From positions 1,860,001 to 1,924,000 of the forward strand of contig NZ_CP029487.1 in NCBI RefSeq assembly GCF_002441855.2: DNA of 64,000 nucleotides, in the 5' to 3' direction. The notes beneath the pieces were generated by a model that was not told the origin of the DNA, searched no databases, and saw only the letters and a program-made list of their open reading frames with translations. Made by a program: the position numbers and the translations under genes. Source of the stretch: Eubacterium maltosivorans. GTDB taxonomy: Bacteria > Bacillota > Clostridia > Eubacteriales > Eubacteriaceae. Shown here one piece after another: positions 26,435 to 34,002 of the stretch. Position 1 is the stretch's first letter; every line of letters starts with the position of its first letter.

Positions 26435-27993
26435 TTAATTACCTTTTATTCCCATTAACTCGTCCCGGAAAATCCTCCAATCCATGAGCGCCGGCTCTCC
26501 ATCCATTTTAGGTACAAAGTTTATTTGATCTGGGACATCTTTTTTCATGTCAATCCCCGGGGCAATTTCAATGAGATATACACCGTCTTTTCTCAGTTCG
26601 AAAACAGCGCGCTCAATAATATACATAACCGGCTGGCCAGTTTTATTAGCATAATCTCCACTGAAGGTAATCTGCTCTACCTCTGTTATGAATTTCTTAG
26701 ATTTTCCTTCCTGAATAATTTTGATTTTTCCGTCTTTAATCTCGGTCTTTAGCCCTCCAACGGTAAAAGTACCACAGAAGTAAACCTTCTTTGCGTTTTG
26801 TGTGATATTGATAAATCCACCACACCCTGCAATTCTTGGTCCAAATTTGGAAACGTTAATATTTCCTTTTTCATCTGCCTGAGCCAGTCCTAAAAATGCC
26901 AAGTCGACTCCACCATCATCATAAAACTCAAACTGATAAGCCTGATCCAAAATGCACTCTGGATTGAGTGCTGCGCCAAACTGTGATCCCCCCCCCTGTG
27001 GAACACCGCCAATCGGACCGGCCTCAACAGTCAACGTCATATAATCGTCAATTCCTTCTTCATTTGCGACACGAGAAATATACTCAGGTATACCAATTCC
27101 GAGATTAACTACACTGTCTTCCCTAAGCTCGAGCGCAGCCCGTCTTCCAATAATCTTTTTGGTGCACATACAGTCTGCTTTTGTATCATCAGGCGGTGAC
27201 TGTGTTGTACCTGTCAGTGAGGCATCAAAAGAATGTCCGAAACACTGCTGATGATCCCCTTCTTCCACAACAACGACAGCGTCAACATAAATTCTGGGAA
27301 TTTTTACCAACCTTGGATCAAGGCTGCCACCCTATACAATTTTTTCGACCTGTACCACTACCTTTCCGCCGCTGTTTTTAGCCGCTTGAGCAATGGAAGT
27401 TCCCCCCAAGAGAAGCGACCTCATTTTCAACCGTAATATTTCCATATTCATCGGCATAGCTTCCTCTTAAAAAAGCAACATTGACTGGAAATGCCTTGTA
27501 AAGTAATTTTTCCTGGCCATTAATATCAATCAACTCGACAATGTCATCTTTGGTGATCTCATTTAGTTCCCCCCTGATTTCTGGGATCGACAAAGGTATT
27601 TAAACCGACATGCGTAATTGTTCCGACACGATTTCCCGCAATATCTCTGAAAAGCTGAGAGATGGTTCCCTGCAGCAGATTATAACCTTCTATTTTATTA
27701 TCAATTACCATTGTTCCAAGCTGAGGAACCATATTCCAGTGAACGACGATAACACGTTTTACCATTCTCTCATGGGCAAAGTGATCCGCACCACTGCCAT
27801 CCCTGTTGCACTGGACTGCCGCGTAAATCAAGGTCAGGTTTTCAGGATCCCCAGTTTCCAAAAAGCATTTTTCCAATTCTTTTGTCAGTGTTTCAGGACA
27901 GCAACTCCCCACAAAACCTCCAGTAACAATGATTTGATTGTTTTGAACCAAATCCGCTGCTTGTTTGGGTGTTAAAACAGGTATATGTTTCAT
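26435..27993 (-). pseudogene. CoA-transferase (propionate/acetate CoA-transferase type), multiply broken
   Basis: Remnant of a full-length CoA-transferase of about 518 residues of the Pct/YdiF class, which moves CoA between short-chain acids. The N-terminal part is ITGGFVG-type (VLTPKQAADLVQNNQIIVTGGFVGSCCPETLT). The C-terminal part holds NLGIGIPEYISRVANEE and the catalytic segment TLTVEAGPIGGVPQGG. Two +1 shifts lie in six-G runs (27569-27574 and about 27395-27400), and an in-frame TAG sits at 27332-27334. Removing the two extra bases restores exactly 519 codons. A nine-G run at 26988-26996 is in frame. The gene lies between the enoyl-CoA hydratase and acyl-CoA dehydrogenase remnants, as in a beta-oxidation-type operon. 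Confidence 0.9.
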
Positions 27994-28002
27994 TTCATCA
28001 CC

Positions 28003-28781
28003 CTAAAAATCCTTTAAATCAGCTTTTCTTTTTTCCAGAAATGAACTCATACCTTCTTTTTTATCATTTGTGGAGAATGCCAGATCAAAAAGATCTGATT
28101 CAAATCTGCAACCTGAAGCCAGATCAACATCCATACCGGTATTTATAGCCGATTTTACCAGCGCTACTGCATAGCTTGCTTTGCTGATAATTTTTTCTGC
28201 CATTTTCAAGCAGCTGCTCATAAGCTCATCCTTTGGGACAACTTTATTTGCCAGGCCAATCCGATAAGCTTCCTGTGCATCAATTTGATCTGTTGTAAAA
28301 ATCAGTTCTTTTGCTCTCCCCTTTCCTACAAGTCTCGGTAAACGCTGAGTTCCTCCAAAACCAGGAAGTATTCCAAGATTTACCTCTGGCTGAGCAAACT
28401 TTGCATTATCAGCCGCAATGCGAATATCGCAGGCCATAGATAATTCATGGCCTCCCCCTAAAGCGTAGCCATTAACCGCTGCGATTGTGTCACCTGTGGA
28501 ATATTTTCAAGCTTCGCAAATGCTTTATGGGCCAGCAGACACATCTGCCGTCCTTCTGCCGGAGTACCATTCACCATTTCTGCAATATCTGCACCTGCTA
28601 CAAAAGCTTTCTCGCCAGATCCGGTTACGATTACAGCTTTAATGTCTTTACATTCCTCGATTTTGCCTACAAGCTATTTTAATTCTGAAAGTGTTTCACT
28701 GTTCAGAGCATTGAGCGCTTTCGGACGATTAATTGTAATCACACCAATTTCATTTTCCACATTAAATAATAAATTGTTCAT
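28003..28781 (-). pseudogene. Enoyl-CoA hydratase/crotonase, nonsense plus frameshift
   Basis: Remnant of a crotonase of about 259 residues. The start MNNLLFNVENEIGVITINRPKALNALNSETLSELK is interrupted by TAG at codon 36 (28674-28676). Reading continues LVGKIEECKDIKAVIVTGSGEKAFVAGADIAEM, the oxyanion-hole region, until a frameshift near 28485-28492 (probably one base lost) before IAAVNGYALGGGHELSMACDIRIA. The last 144 codons are open: FAQPEVNLGILPGFGGTQRLPRLVG carries the catalytic glutamate region. It was the first gene of the operon and retains a recognisable promoter. Two independent lesions make function very unlikely. Confidence 0.9.
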
Positions 28782-28823
28782 TTTAGAACGCCCTAAAAAT
28801 CCATTTTATATAAAAATCTTGGA

Positions 28824-28963
28824 TGTACATATTTTGTACAAAAATAGATAGCACGCAATCTATATAGGTTATAAAAAACCATCTCTCGACGTTTCTTTAT
28901 AAAAATATCTTGCATGCAAATTACTTGTTGGCTATAATATACATCCACACTCTTTTCTGTCAA
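28824..28963 (-). promoter_or_regulatory. Promoter and palindromic sites of the decayed operon
   Basis: Minus strand: -35 TTGACA (28958-28963), an 18-base spacer and -10 TATTAT (28934-28939). In the leader there is a perfect palindrome TTGCATGCAA (28910-28919), then a related site AGATTGCGTGCTATCT (28846-28861), then two TGTACA boxes five bases apart (28824-28840). These look like repressor operators, with the nearby MarR protein a candidate binder. The control region is better preserved than the genes. Confidence 0.6.
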
Positions 28964-29094
28964 GAGCTTTTCAAAATTTTTGAAATTTCTAAAAAAATAC
29001 CACCATCAATACATTGGGAGACCATTGATGGTGGAGAGAGGGGACTTGTAAGAGAATAAATCCTATACGTTTTATATTTTACACTGTATTCTAA

Positions 29095-29126
29095 AAAAAA
29101 GATATACGTAAAAAGTGCAAATTTCA
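29095..29126 (+). repeat. Direct repeat copy 1 of the comX-upstream element
   Basis: A 26-base stretch beginning at the A-run at 29095 and containing GATATACGTAAAAAGTGCAA is identical to 29426-29451; the following bases (A/G, then TTTCA) also match. This copy lies downstream of the small minus-strand ORF 29171-29371. No promoter is obvious next to it. The rest of the interval 28964-29170 holds no gene that I can support. Confidence 0.85.
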
Positions 29127-29170
29127 TTATTTTTATAAACTTATTCTTATTTTCTGCATAAAACGCTTTT

Positions 29171-29371
29171 TTAAAATTTCTCTTTTCTTCGCTCGTTACC
29201 GTTTGTCCGAAAATAGATTAATAAAATCAACAAGATCACAACCATTGTTAAAACAAAAAGAAAAACAATCAATGAATAGCTAACTTGATGTGGATCAGCT
29301 GCTAAATTGATCAATAATAAAAAAAACATTGTAATTGCTACTTTTAAAGCAATCCTCATTCTTTCTTTCAT
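29171..29371 (-). CDS. Small two-helix membrane protein, unknown
   Basis: A 66-residue ORF with two hydrophobic helices (about 8-24 and 31-53) separated by NLAADPHQVSYS and with a basic end FRTNGNERRKEKF. The composition is that of a real small membrane protein. A TTTCTTTCAT-type region upstream gives only a weak ribosome site (GAAAGA). It is divergent from the comX-like operon, and a copy of the same repeat flanks it on each side. It could be a ComQXPA-linked accessory or immunity protein or an unrelated small protein; I see no family signature. Confidence 0.5.
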   Translation of the reverse strand: MKERMRIALKVAITMFFLLLINLAADPHQVSYSLIVFLFVLTMVVILLILLIYFRTNGNERRKEKF

Positions 29372-29425
29372 GTCATTGCCCTTTATACATATTAATTCCT
29401 ATCTTTATTTTATATTATTTTTTTT

Positions 29426-29457
29426 AAAAAAGATATACGTAAAAAGTGCAAGTTTCA
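29426..29457 (+). repeat. Direct repeat copy 2, directly upstream of the comX promoter
   Basis: Identical over 26 bases to 29095-29120. It ends about nine bases before the -35 box of the peptide gene promoter, the normal place for an activator site. This makes it a candidate target of the ComA-like regulator. It is not the classical Bacillus ComA box. Confidence 0.8.
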
Positions 29458-29465
29458 AAATCTCA

Positions 29466-29494
29466 TTGCTTATTTTTTAAAATAGCTTTATAAT
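29466..29494 (+). promoter_or_regulatory. Promoter of the comX-comQ-comP-comA-like operon
   Basis: A -10 TATAAT (29489-29494) is preceded after 17 bases by a weak -35 TTGCTT (29466-29471). A weak -35 with a repeat element just upstream is what an activator-dependent promoter looks like. It lies about 37 bases before the peptide start. Confidence 0.65.
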
Positions 29495-29530
29495 ATAAGT
29501 AACGAAAATTAATAATTAAAGGAGAAAAAA

Positions 29531-29686
29531 ATGGAAGCTACAATGAACTATGACGTATGGGATATTGTTCAATCAATTAAAAAAAATGAAACCAAACTCG
29601 ATGACTGGAAAGAAAAATTATCTCCAGAAACCTTTAAAGAAATTGCCGATAGTTTCAAACTAAATCTGGAAAATGCTTCTTGGTAA
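29531..29686 (+). CDS. comX: ComX-like pheromone precursor peptide ending in Trp
   Basis: A 51-residue peptide with a strong AAAGGAG site seven bases before its ATG. The sequence opens MEATMNYDVWDIVQSIKK and closes KEIADSFKLNLENASW, with tryptophan as the last residue. ComX precursors of Bacillus are 52-73 residues long and carry a Trp near the C-terminus that ComQ isoprenylates before the last few residues are released as pheromone. Size, missing signal peptide, C-terminal Trp and position 15 bases before a ComQ-like gene all agree. Other Trp residues lie at about 10 and 27. Bacillus pheromones have one or more residues after the Trp, so the terminal position is unusual. The function is inferred from context. 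Confidence 0.72.
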   Translation: MEATMNYDVWDIVQSIKKNETKLDDWKEKLSPETFKEIADSFKLNLENASW

Positions 29687-29701
29687 AACAGAATTAGTAT
29701 A

Positions 29702-30565
29702 ATGAAATTTGATAACGATACTCATATCAAAGAAAATATCTCTTATTTAAAAGAGATATTTTTTAATAAGTTAAAAGGCTCTTTTAGTTGGGGAGAGTTC
29801 AGCCTCTATTTAAATGCAATATCAAAAAATACAGATATCACAGCATTAGTTCAAAAGGATTATGACTTCGCTTTGAAAATCGAGGCGTTTATCATTGCAA
29901 CTGATTGTCTGGATGATTTGATGGACGGCGACAACCCTAGTTTTAATGCACTTGTTGATCCTGTCTGCTTTACACGTAAATTTATAAACTACAGCCTTCG
30001 CTCAATTTATGATTGTCTGGATTCTCTAAAGACTAAAGAGCTTTTTACACATACGCTCAGAAAATCGTTATCCGCGCAGGAAAAGGATATAAAAAATAAG
30101 CTGACCTTGAATTCCTCGGAGATGGATTATTTTACCAGTGGTATTGACCGCTCCGTTTATCTTCTATATGCCATTGTTCAGATCTCTGCAAAAAAGAAAC
30201 AAAAGGATCTTTTTGCTTTTTCCTATTTTTTTGCTGCGTCAAATCAGCTAAAAAATGATCTGGCAAACATCATTTCAGATTCTGGCTCTGACCTTTGGGA
30301 TAGAAAAGCAACGCTTCCAGTCATTAAGGGGCTTGAAGCCGCCAGACATGGTGAACCAAAAATTTTTCGTTACTTTATAAATTATTTTGTGCACAGTGAT
30401 CTCAGCTATTTTGATCATATTCGAAAATTTATTTGTGACTCTGGTGCGATTGAGTACTGCCAGTATGTTTCAAACCAATGTAAAAAGGAGTCTTATCGAT
30501 GCCTAAATAAATCCTTTCCAAATTCTGAAAGCGTTATTGAACAATTTTATCATTATATAAGCTAA
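29702..30565 (+). CDS. comQ: ComQ-like isoprenyl transferase
   Basis: A 287-residue all-helical protein of the polyprenyl synthase fold, close to the 299 residues of Bacillus ComQ. The first aspartate-rich motif is TDCLDDLMDGD (Asp68, 71, 72, 75), which would bind Mg2+ and the isoprenyl diphosphate. A reduced second motif NQLKNDLANI lies at about 181-190, followed by SDLWDRKATLPVIKGLE with the basic-x-TLP signature of the family. ComQ attaches a farnesyl or geranyl group to the Trp of ComX and is needed to make the pheromone. It is not expected to be the housekeeping IspA, because the second motif is degenerate and the gene sits between a Trp-ending peptide and a sensor kinase. No strong ribosome site is seen, so translation is probably coupled to the peptide gene. 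Confidence 0.85.
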   Translation: MKFDNDTHIKENISYLKEIFFNKLKGSFSWGEFSLYLNAISKNTDITALVQKDYDFALKIEAFIIATDCLDDLMDGDNPSFNALVDPVCFTRKFINYSLRSIYDCLDSLKTKELFTHTLRKSLSAQEKDIKNKLTLNSSEMDYFTSGIDRSVYLLYAIVQISAKKKQKDLFAFSYFFAASNQLKNDLANIISDSGSDLWDRKATLPVIKGLEAARHGEPKIFRYFINYFVHSDLSYFDHIRKFICDSGAIEYCQYVSNQCKKESYRCLNKSFPNSESVIEQFYHYIS

Positions 30566-30581
30566 ATTTAAAGGATTCATT

Positions 30582-32612
30582 ATGATGACCTATAAAAAAC
30601 ACTTGTTTATTATACTCTATTTGATATTGTCCCTGCTTATCTATATTTATGGCCTGTTAAATTATAAGGTGCTTTTCCTTCCGATAATCGTCAGCAATTT
30701 AACCTTTATATTAAATTTATTGATTGTCTATTGTTTATTAAACACAAAAAATAACCTGTCCATCGCTTTGTTTATTCTTTTACTCGCTGTAATTAATTGG
30801 ATTCTAATTTTATTGATGTTTGCAGACCTTAACTATGCTTATGCAGCGGATCTATTAATGTTCTATTTTTCATTTTTTCTTCTGATTTTTTTCCTGAGCC
30901 TGGCTGAACCTCGTTTTTGGAAAAGATACAAACTTTATATCCTTTTTCAACTATTTTTAGATACATGTACTTATATTGTTTATATGAATATTTCTGATAT
31001 CATTTTGGCTAAAGCTGTTCTGTTTTTTACTAACGTCCTCTCTGCCTTATACATTTGTTTTTATGTATACTACCGATATTATCATTCTCACTATATCACC
31101 AAAACGGTAAGGCTGATCGTTTTTGGCATTTTGGGCTCCTTTCTGCCCTATTTACTTCTTACCTTTTTGCCGCGTTTTATTTTGCCAGCTTTTAGCCCTC
31201 CATCCTTTGGTGACTGGACACTTTACTTTCTACTTGTCCTGCCGCTTATTTTCACTCATGTTTTAATTAAGCAAAACTTACAGATTCGGGATCGATGGAA
31301 TATAAATCCTTTCACTAATTTCTGGATTTTATGCTTTTCGTTTTTATGTATTGACCTGACATTATTTTTTATCTTTCAGCCAAAGTATACGGAGTTGTTT
31401 ATTTTTAATAATGTTATGCTTGTCTTTATTATACTTTATGACCTCTCCTTTTCCGTCTACTTGTTCTATCGCCAAAAAAAACTTGGAGAAATTCTTCAGA
31501 ATTTTGAGCAGGAAAAGATAGATATTACCAAACAGCTCCTTTCTTATGACCAGCTTGAAAAAACAGGGACTCTTGTAAGTGAAATTCTTAAAACAGGAGT
31601 GGCTTTTGAAGGCATTGCTATTATTTGGCTAAAGGAGGAGAATAATCCGATTTTTTTAAGTAAAGAAGGCAGTCTCTCAAATTTCAGCTTATCGAGTATT
31701 AAAAAAGAAAATTTGGTTAATGAATCACCAAAGCTCTTTATTGATCGTGAATTAAATTGTATCAGCATACCTTTAGTCAGACTCCAGAAAAAAGTTGGAC
31801 TCATTATTTTATCCCGCCCTTCTTTCTCTGCCTTTGACCAAAAAGAAATGCTGACACTTCAGAGCTATTCACAGACCATCACGGATATCCTCGTGACCAG
31901 TATCTGGATGTCTGAAAAACAAAATCATAATATTCTGTCCAGCTTTGCTGCCTCTGAACGTTTGGCCTATCTTGAAAGCCTTGATTTGGCAGAAAAAGAT
32001 AAAAAAAACCTTTCATCCTATTTACACGATGACATATTACAGGATGTTCTCAGCATAAAAAATCTTTCCTCTACCTTGGATGGGCCAGAGGAAACCCTTA
32101 ATCTCATTGATGAAATTTTAAGTAAAATCAGTTTGTCGCTCCGGCGGCAGATGCTGGAGCTTTACCCTTCTTTTTTAACCGTTACACCATTAGACGACAG
32201 TATGATTAATCTTGTTGGCAAATTAAACCAAAGCTATGGGCAGGCCATTGCCGTTGATTTACAGCTTCCCGAGGATAGCGACATCACCATTGATGAAAAA
32301 TTTATGGTCTATCGCATATTGAAGGAGCTGGTTACAAATGTGTTCAAACATGCTAAAGCAAAAAATATATGGATATCACTGATAGAAAGTCATGAAAACA
32401 ATCATTTTTGTCTGACAATTGAAGATGACGGCGTCGGTGTTGATACTGAGCATTTTTCATTTACAGACATTGCCCAGAACCACCTGGGCCTTGTAAAAAT
32501 AAAACAGGAAATTACCTTTCTCGGCGGGAGTTTCCAAACTAAGGGAGCCCTCAATCAGGGTTTCTGTATCAAAATGACTTTTCCCAGAAAAAAACAGGAG
32601 GATAAAATTTAA
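30582..32612 (+). CDS. comP: ComP-like membrane histidine kinase
   Basis: A 676-residue sensor kinase. The first 290 residues contain eight to ten hydrophobic helices with short loops, the plan of ComP and other peptide-pheromone receptors. A GAF-like stretch follows (about 325-450: EKTGTLVSEILKTGVAFEGIAIIWLKEE). The HisKA_3 dimerisation box is SSYLHDDILQDVLSIKNLSS, with the phospho-His near residue 483. The HATPase domain has ILKELVTNVFKHAKAKNIWISL and DDGVGVD, ending near residue 670. Together with the LuxR-type regulator directly downstream it forms a NarX/ComP-class pair. It probably detects the modified peptide from outside. Its coding sequence ends one base into the regulator start (TAATG), so the two are coupled. 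Confidence 0.88.
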   Translation: MMTYKKHLFIILYLILSLLIYIYGLLNYKVLFLPIIVSNLTFILNLLIVYCLLNTKNNLSIALFILLLAVINWILILLMFADLNYAYAADLLMFYFSFFLLIFFLSLAEPRFWKRYKLYILFQLFLDTCTYIVYMNISDIILAKAVLFFTNVLSALYICFYVYYRYYHSHYITKTVRLIVFGILGSFLPYLLLTFLPRFILPAFSPPSFGDWTLYFLLVLPLIFTHVLIKQNLQIRDRWNINPFTNFWILCFSFLCIDLTLFFIFQPKYTELFIFNNVMLVFIILYDLSFSVYLFYRQKKLGEILQNFEQEKIDITKQLLSYDQLEKTGTLVSEILKTGVAFEGIAIIWLKEENNPIFLSKEGSLSNFSLSSIKKENLVNESPKLFIDRELNCISIPLVRLQKKVGLIILSRPSFSAFDQKEMLTLQSYSQTITDILVTSIWMSEKQNHNILSSFAASERLAYLESLDLAEKDKKNLSSYLHDDILQDVLSIKNLSSTLDGPEETLNLIDEILSKISLSLRRQMLELYPSFLTVTPLDDSMINLVGKLNQSYGQAIAVDLQLPEDSDITIDEKFMVYRILKELVTNVFKHAKAKNIWISLIESHENNHFCLTIEDDGVGVDTEHFSFTDIAQNHLGLVKIKQEITFLGGSFQTKGALNQGFCIKMTFPRKKQEDKI

Positions 32613-33229
32613 TGAAGCTCTTATTAGTTGATGATCACGATCTTTTTGCCACAAGTCTAAAGGTTGTTTTAGAACGTTTTGAAGATATTGAGGAAGTAGC
32701 TATTTTGAAAACTCCTGACTCTCTGTGGCCTTTTTTGGCAACAGAAGTGTTTTCCCTGGTTATGTTGGATATCCATCTTGGCAGCGTCAATGGTCTGGAC
32801 ATTGGACGACAGGTTAAGGAACGCTATCCTAAAATTCCTATTGTTTTTTTAACAGGCTTTGATTTGGCTGAATACCAATATCAGGCCAATGAAATAGGGG
32901 CGAACGGTTTTTTTAATAAAAGCATTGCCCCCAGAGAGCTCTACGCTGCTCTGAAAAAAATTGTCAACGCTGAGCCTCTGGAACAGGAAAAGCAGATACC
33001 TGCCCGTCCAAAACATGGGTACCTGTCACCAAAAGAAATTCAAACCCTGGTATTCGTCAGCCAGGGGCTCAACCGAAGTGAAATTTCCGAAAAACTGTCC
33101 GTCAGCAAACGAACCGTAGAAACCCTGATGCAGCATATTTACAAAAAACTAGGTGTTCAAAATGCTTCCTCAGCTGTTGTTGAGGGCATTAAGCTTGGTA
33201 TAATCCAAATTTTACCTGAAGAAGAATAA
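32612..33229 (+). CDS. comA: ComA-like response regulator, NarL/LuxR family
   Basis: A 205-residue regulator. The receiver covers residues 1-120 with the acidic pair in LLVDDHD, phospho-Asp in LVMLDIHLG near residue 53 and conserved Lys in NGFFNKSIAP near 107. The C-terminal GerE/LuxR helix-turn-helix is YLSPKEIQTLVFVSQGLNRSEISEKLSVSKRTVETLMQHIYKKLGVQNAS (about 140-190). Bacillus ComA has the same plan and length (214). It should be phosphorylated by the kinase upstream and may activate the operon promoter through the repeat at 29426-29457. It ends the operon before a hairpin terminator. Confidence 0.92.
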   Translation: MKLLLVDDHDLFATSLKVVLERFEDIEEVAILKTPDSLWPFLATEVFSLVMLDIHLGSVNGLDIGRQVKERYPKIPIVFLTGFDLAEYQYQANEIGANGFFNKSIAPRELYAALKKIVNAEPLEQEKQIPARPKHGYLSPKEIQTLVFVSQGLNRSEISEKLSVSKRTVETLMQHIYKKLGVQNASSAVVEGIKLGIIQILPEEE

Positions 33230-33233
33230 AATA

Positions 33234-33265
33234 AAAGCAGTGCCATCACCAATGGACACTGCTTT
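33234..33265. terminator. Bidirectional terminator after the comA-like gene
   Basis: AAAGCAGTG/CACTGCTTT arms around a 14-base loop containing an inner CAT/ATG pairing, with T-rich flanks on both sides. It separates the com operon from the convergent spoIIM-like gene. Confidence 0.82.
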
Positions 33266-33271
33266 ATCTTT

Positions 33272-33901
33272 TTATATGGCAAAATTTATTAACAAAGGGG
33301 TAAGGTAGCTTTCGATCAGCGCTGCAATAATCAGTAGTGGAACAATGATCAGCAAATAAGTTCTCAGCACGTTAATAAGCTCATCCTTAAGCCGGATACC
33401 TGAATTGGATTTACAGACAATGATACACAATGTCTTGCAAATATAAAACCCCAAAGAAATTCCTAAAAACAGAGCTGTTAGCTCAAAAATACCATGCGGT
33501 AGAATTCCAAATATAATCATCTTTCCAACGGAGGCAGCTCCCGTCATTTTTATCATTGCAAAAACAACGGACAGTGAACCTGCGTTAACAAGCATAACCC
33601 ATACCGGAAGGAATAAAAAAGGCATAAAGCCCAGCAGTATCGATATGGTTGTAGCCTGGAGATTATTAAAAAACAGACCGCCAGATGAAATACGGCCATC
33701 TGCGCCTAATATATCCTTACTTAAAATAGCTTCTGTAAATTGCTTGAACAGCGCTACCACCATTTCCTGATGTTCCAGCAACACAAAATAAAGCAGGACA
33801 CTGACCCCTAAAAATACAAATGACAGAATAATAAAAATCCAAAGGATTTTTGATCTCAAAAATTTCCCGACCTGAAAATATTGCTCTTTAATAAAATTCA
33901 T
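33272..33901 (-). CDS. SpoIIM-like membrane protein (stage II sporulation protein M family)
   Basis: A 209-residue membrane protein with five to six helices. The family motif IFGILPHGIFELTALFLGISLGFYI (about 133-157) is the characteristic GxxPHGxxE core of SpoIIM/DUF95. In Bacillus, SpoIIM joins SpoIID and SpoIIP in peptidoglycan remodelling at engulfment, but many non-spore-formers carry relatives of unknown role. No spoIID or spoIIP is near, so a sporulation role cannot be claimed. It is a single gene converging on the com operon, in a similarly AT-rich stretch. Confidence 0.82.
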   Translation of the reverse strand: MNFIKEQYFQVGKFLRSKILWIFIILSFVFLGVSVLLYFVLLEHQEMVVALFKQFTEAILSKDILGADGRISSGGLFFNNLQATTISILLGFMPFLFLPVWVMLVNAGSLSVVFAMIKMTGAASVGKMIIFGILPHGIFELTALFLGISLGFYICKTLCIIVCKSNSGIRLKDELINVLRTYLLIIVPLLIIAALIESYLTPLLINFAI

Positions 33902-33977
33902 CGGTTTTCTCCTCGTGACTATATTAATTCCATTATACTTGCATTTTCTTCAAAGCGCAATTATTTTAAAATAATAA

Positions 33978-33999
33978 AAGCACCCCCATCGAGGTGCTT
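33978..33999 (-). terminator. Short hairpin terminator
   Basis: AAGCACC/GGTGCTT stem with an eight-base loop followed on the minus strand by a T-rich tail, just after the stop of the hypothetical gene at 34003. Confidence 0.7.
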
Positions 34000-34002
34000 C
34001 AT

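Noticed and set aside
26988-26996. Nine-G run in the CoA-transferase as another frameshift
   Set aside because: Translation stays in frame across it (GVPQGGGSQFG), so it is not a lesion in this sequence.
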